Assembly: GCF_011764565.1 (NCBI RefSeq) | Contig: NZ_AP022871.1 | Location: 5,456,320-5,520,319, forward strand | Length of the DNA: 64,000 bases | Source of the DNA: Phytohabitans suffuscus | Lineage (GTDB): Bacteria; Actinomycetota; Actinomycetes; Mycobacteriales; Micromonosporaceae | Direction: 5' to 3' | Shown: positions 63,337 to 64,000 of the stretch, in pieces | Numbering within the stretch: the first letter of the stretch is position 1 | Layout of the letters: each line of letters starts with the position of its first letter | Program-made: the position numbers and the translations under genes | The notes under the pieces: model-generated | Database searches by the model: none | The model's input: the letters and a program-made list of their open reading frames with translations, nothing else | Told to the model about the DNA's origin: nothing

Positions 63337-64000
63337 TTAGGGGCGGGCGGGGTGGCGAAGGATGCGATCGTCACCTTCGCGGACGTCACCGCGGCCGTCG
63401 CGGTTGGACGTGGCCAGCCAGAGGGCGCCGTCGGGTGCGACCTCGACCGTGCGCAGCCGGCCGTAGCGGTCGCGCAGCTCAGCGCGGGGTTCGCCGGCCG
63501 TGCCGGCGTTCAGGGGTACCGTCCAGAGGCGCTCGCCGCGCAGCGCCGCCACGTAGAGCGTGTCGCCGGCGATGGCCGCGCCGGACGGGGATGCCTCGTC
63601 GGTCGGCCAGGTGACGATCGGGTTGGTGAACCGCCCGCCGCCGGTGTCGCCCTCGCCCTCCACGTCCGGCCAGCCGTAGTTCTTGCCCGGCTCGATGAGG
63701 TTGACCTCGTCGAGGCGGTTCTGGCCGAATTCGGTCGCGTACATCCGGCCCGCGCTGTCCCAGGCCAGCCCCTGCACGTTGCGGTGGCCCAGCGTGTACA
63801 CGGGGAGCCGGCCCGCGGGTTGCCCGGCGCCGGGTCGCCCTCCGGCGTCAGGCGCAGGATCTTGCCGTTGGGGCTGTCGGGGTCCTGCGAGGAGGCGGTG
63901 TTGGCGGCGTCGCCGGTGCCGGCGTACAGCATGCCGTCCGGCCCGAACTTGATGCGCCCTCCGTTGTGGTTGCCCGCCTTGCGGATGCCCTCGAAGACGA
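63337..64000 (-). CDS. PQQ-dependent sugar dehydrogenase (partial, frameshifted)
   Basis: The C-terminal part of a secreted glucose/sorbosone-dehydrogenase-like beta-propeller; the 5' end lies outside the window. The frame read from 64000 down gives FEGIRKAGNHNGGRIKFGPD, MLYAGTGDAANTASSQDPDS and PNGKILRLTPEGDPAPGNP. At GSP the frame shifts, and YTLGHRNVQGLAWDSAGRMY to DRILRHPARP continues in another frame. One missing base near 63805-63810 joins them. The HNGGRI and GHRN motifs place the active site and Ca2+ site of the family. It may be a lipoprotein, judged by relatives. Confidence 0.85.
   Translation of the reverse strand, partial: RLRGHPQGGQPQRRAHQVRAGRHAVRRHRRRRQHRLLAGPRQPQRQDPAPDAGGRPGAGQPAGRLPVYTLGHRNVQGLAWDSAGRMYATEFGQNRLDEVNLIEPGKNYGWPDVEGEGDTGGGRFTNPIVTWPTDEASPSGAAIAGDTLYVAALRGERLWTVPLNAGTAGEPRAELRDRYGRLRTVEVAPDGALWLATSNRDGRGDVREGDDRILRHPARP

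Overview
The window is chromosomal DNA of a very GC-rich actinomycete. The gene order recA-recX-rny-gluDCBA, miaB, miaA-dapF-hflX-lexA-nrdR-nrdJ, leaderless starts, GTG/TTG starts, mycobacterial/Streptomyces-type SOS boxes and TTGTCCACA DnaA boxes point to the family Micromonosporaceae (Phytohabitans, Dactylosporangium, Actinoplanes or Micromonospora-like). Genus is an inference. No tRNA, rRNA, CRISPR array, prophage or complete insertion sequence was seen.

Layout. 1-8.5 kb: a LacI-type regulator (cut by the window edge) with its probable operator, a LysE exporter, a divergent pair of a PNPOx/GNAT fusion and a MocR-type regulator, UdgX, an acyl-CoA dehydrogenase, an MFS transporter and DUF3046. 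8.6-13 kb: recA (SOS box plus two DnaA boxes upstream), recX and RNase Y. 14.4-18.3 kb: a GluABCD-type polar amino acid importer carrying a 123-bp tandem array just before the gluD start. 18.4-22 kb: a hypothetical protein, a DUF899 protein, DUF2277 and miaB. 22-25.3 kb: two secreted CBM2 enzymes, a pectate lyase and a GH5 cellulase. 26.4-29.4 kb: an MMPL exporter with a divergent TetR and two operator-like sites between them. 30.5-45 kb: a housekeeping block (DUF349, extradiol-like protein, miaA, dapF, lipoprotein, malic enzyme, hflX, secreted propeller-like protein, lexA with a divergent LysM division-suppressor candidate, nrdR, B12-dependent nrdJ). 45-64 kb: a toxin-antitoxin remnant, EamA transporter, DUF5522, second DUF899 protein, L-2-hydroxyglutarate oxidase, DtxR-type regulator, a rhodanese-P450-deacetylase-acetyltransferase run, a methyltransferase, a SigB-type sigma factor, Spo0M, Dtd, a DUF7059-type methyltransferase, a DUF985 cupin and the 3' part of a PQQ-type sugar dehydrogenase.

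Two features of the whole window stand out. First, five long gene-free islands (about 1.06-1.9, 13.0-14.4, 25.3-26.4, 29.5-30.4 and 59.9-61.0 kb) and one short one (19.9-20.15 kb) are built from the same few dispersed repeats: an 'A' repeat of about 58 bp often present as inverted pairs, 48-nt imperfect palindromes ('B' and 'C') whose arms read GATCGTGGTA and TACCACGATC, a 57-bp 'E' repeat, and a 567-nt composite 'D' element present twice, each time between convergent genes. No coding capacity explains them. Second, six conserved genes (recA, DUF899, miaB, MMPL, a lipoprotein and the sugar dehydrogenase) carry eight single-base frameshifts, almost all at C/G runs. This looks like consensus sequence error rather than gene decay, so these genes are annotated as probably intact in the organism.
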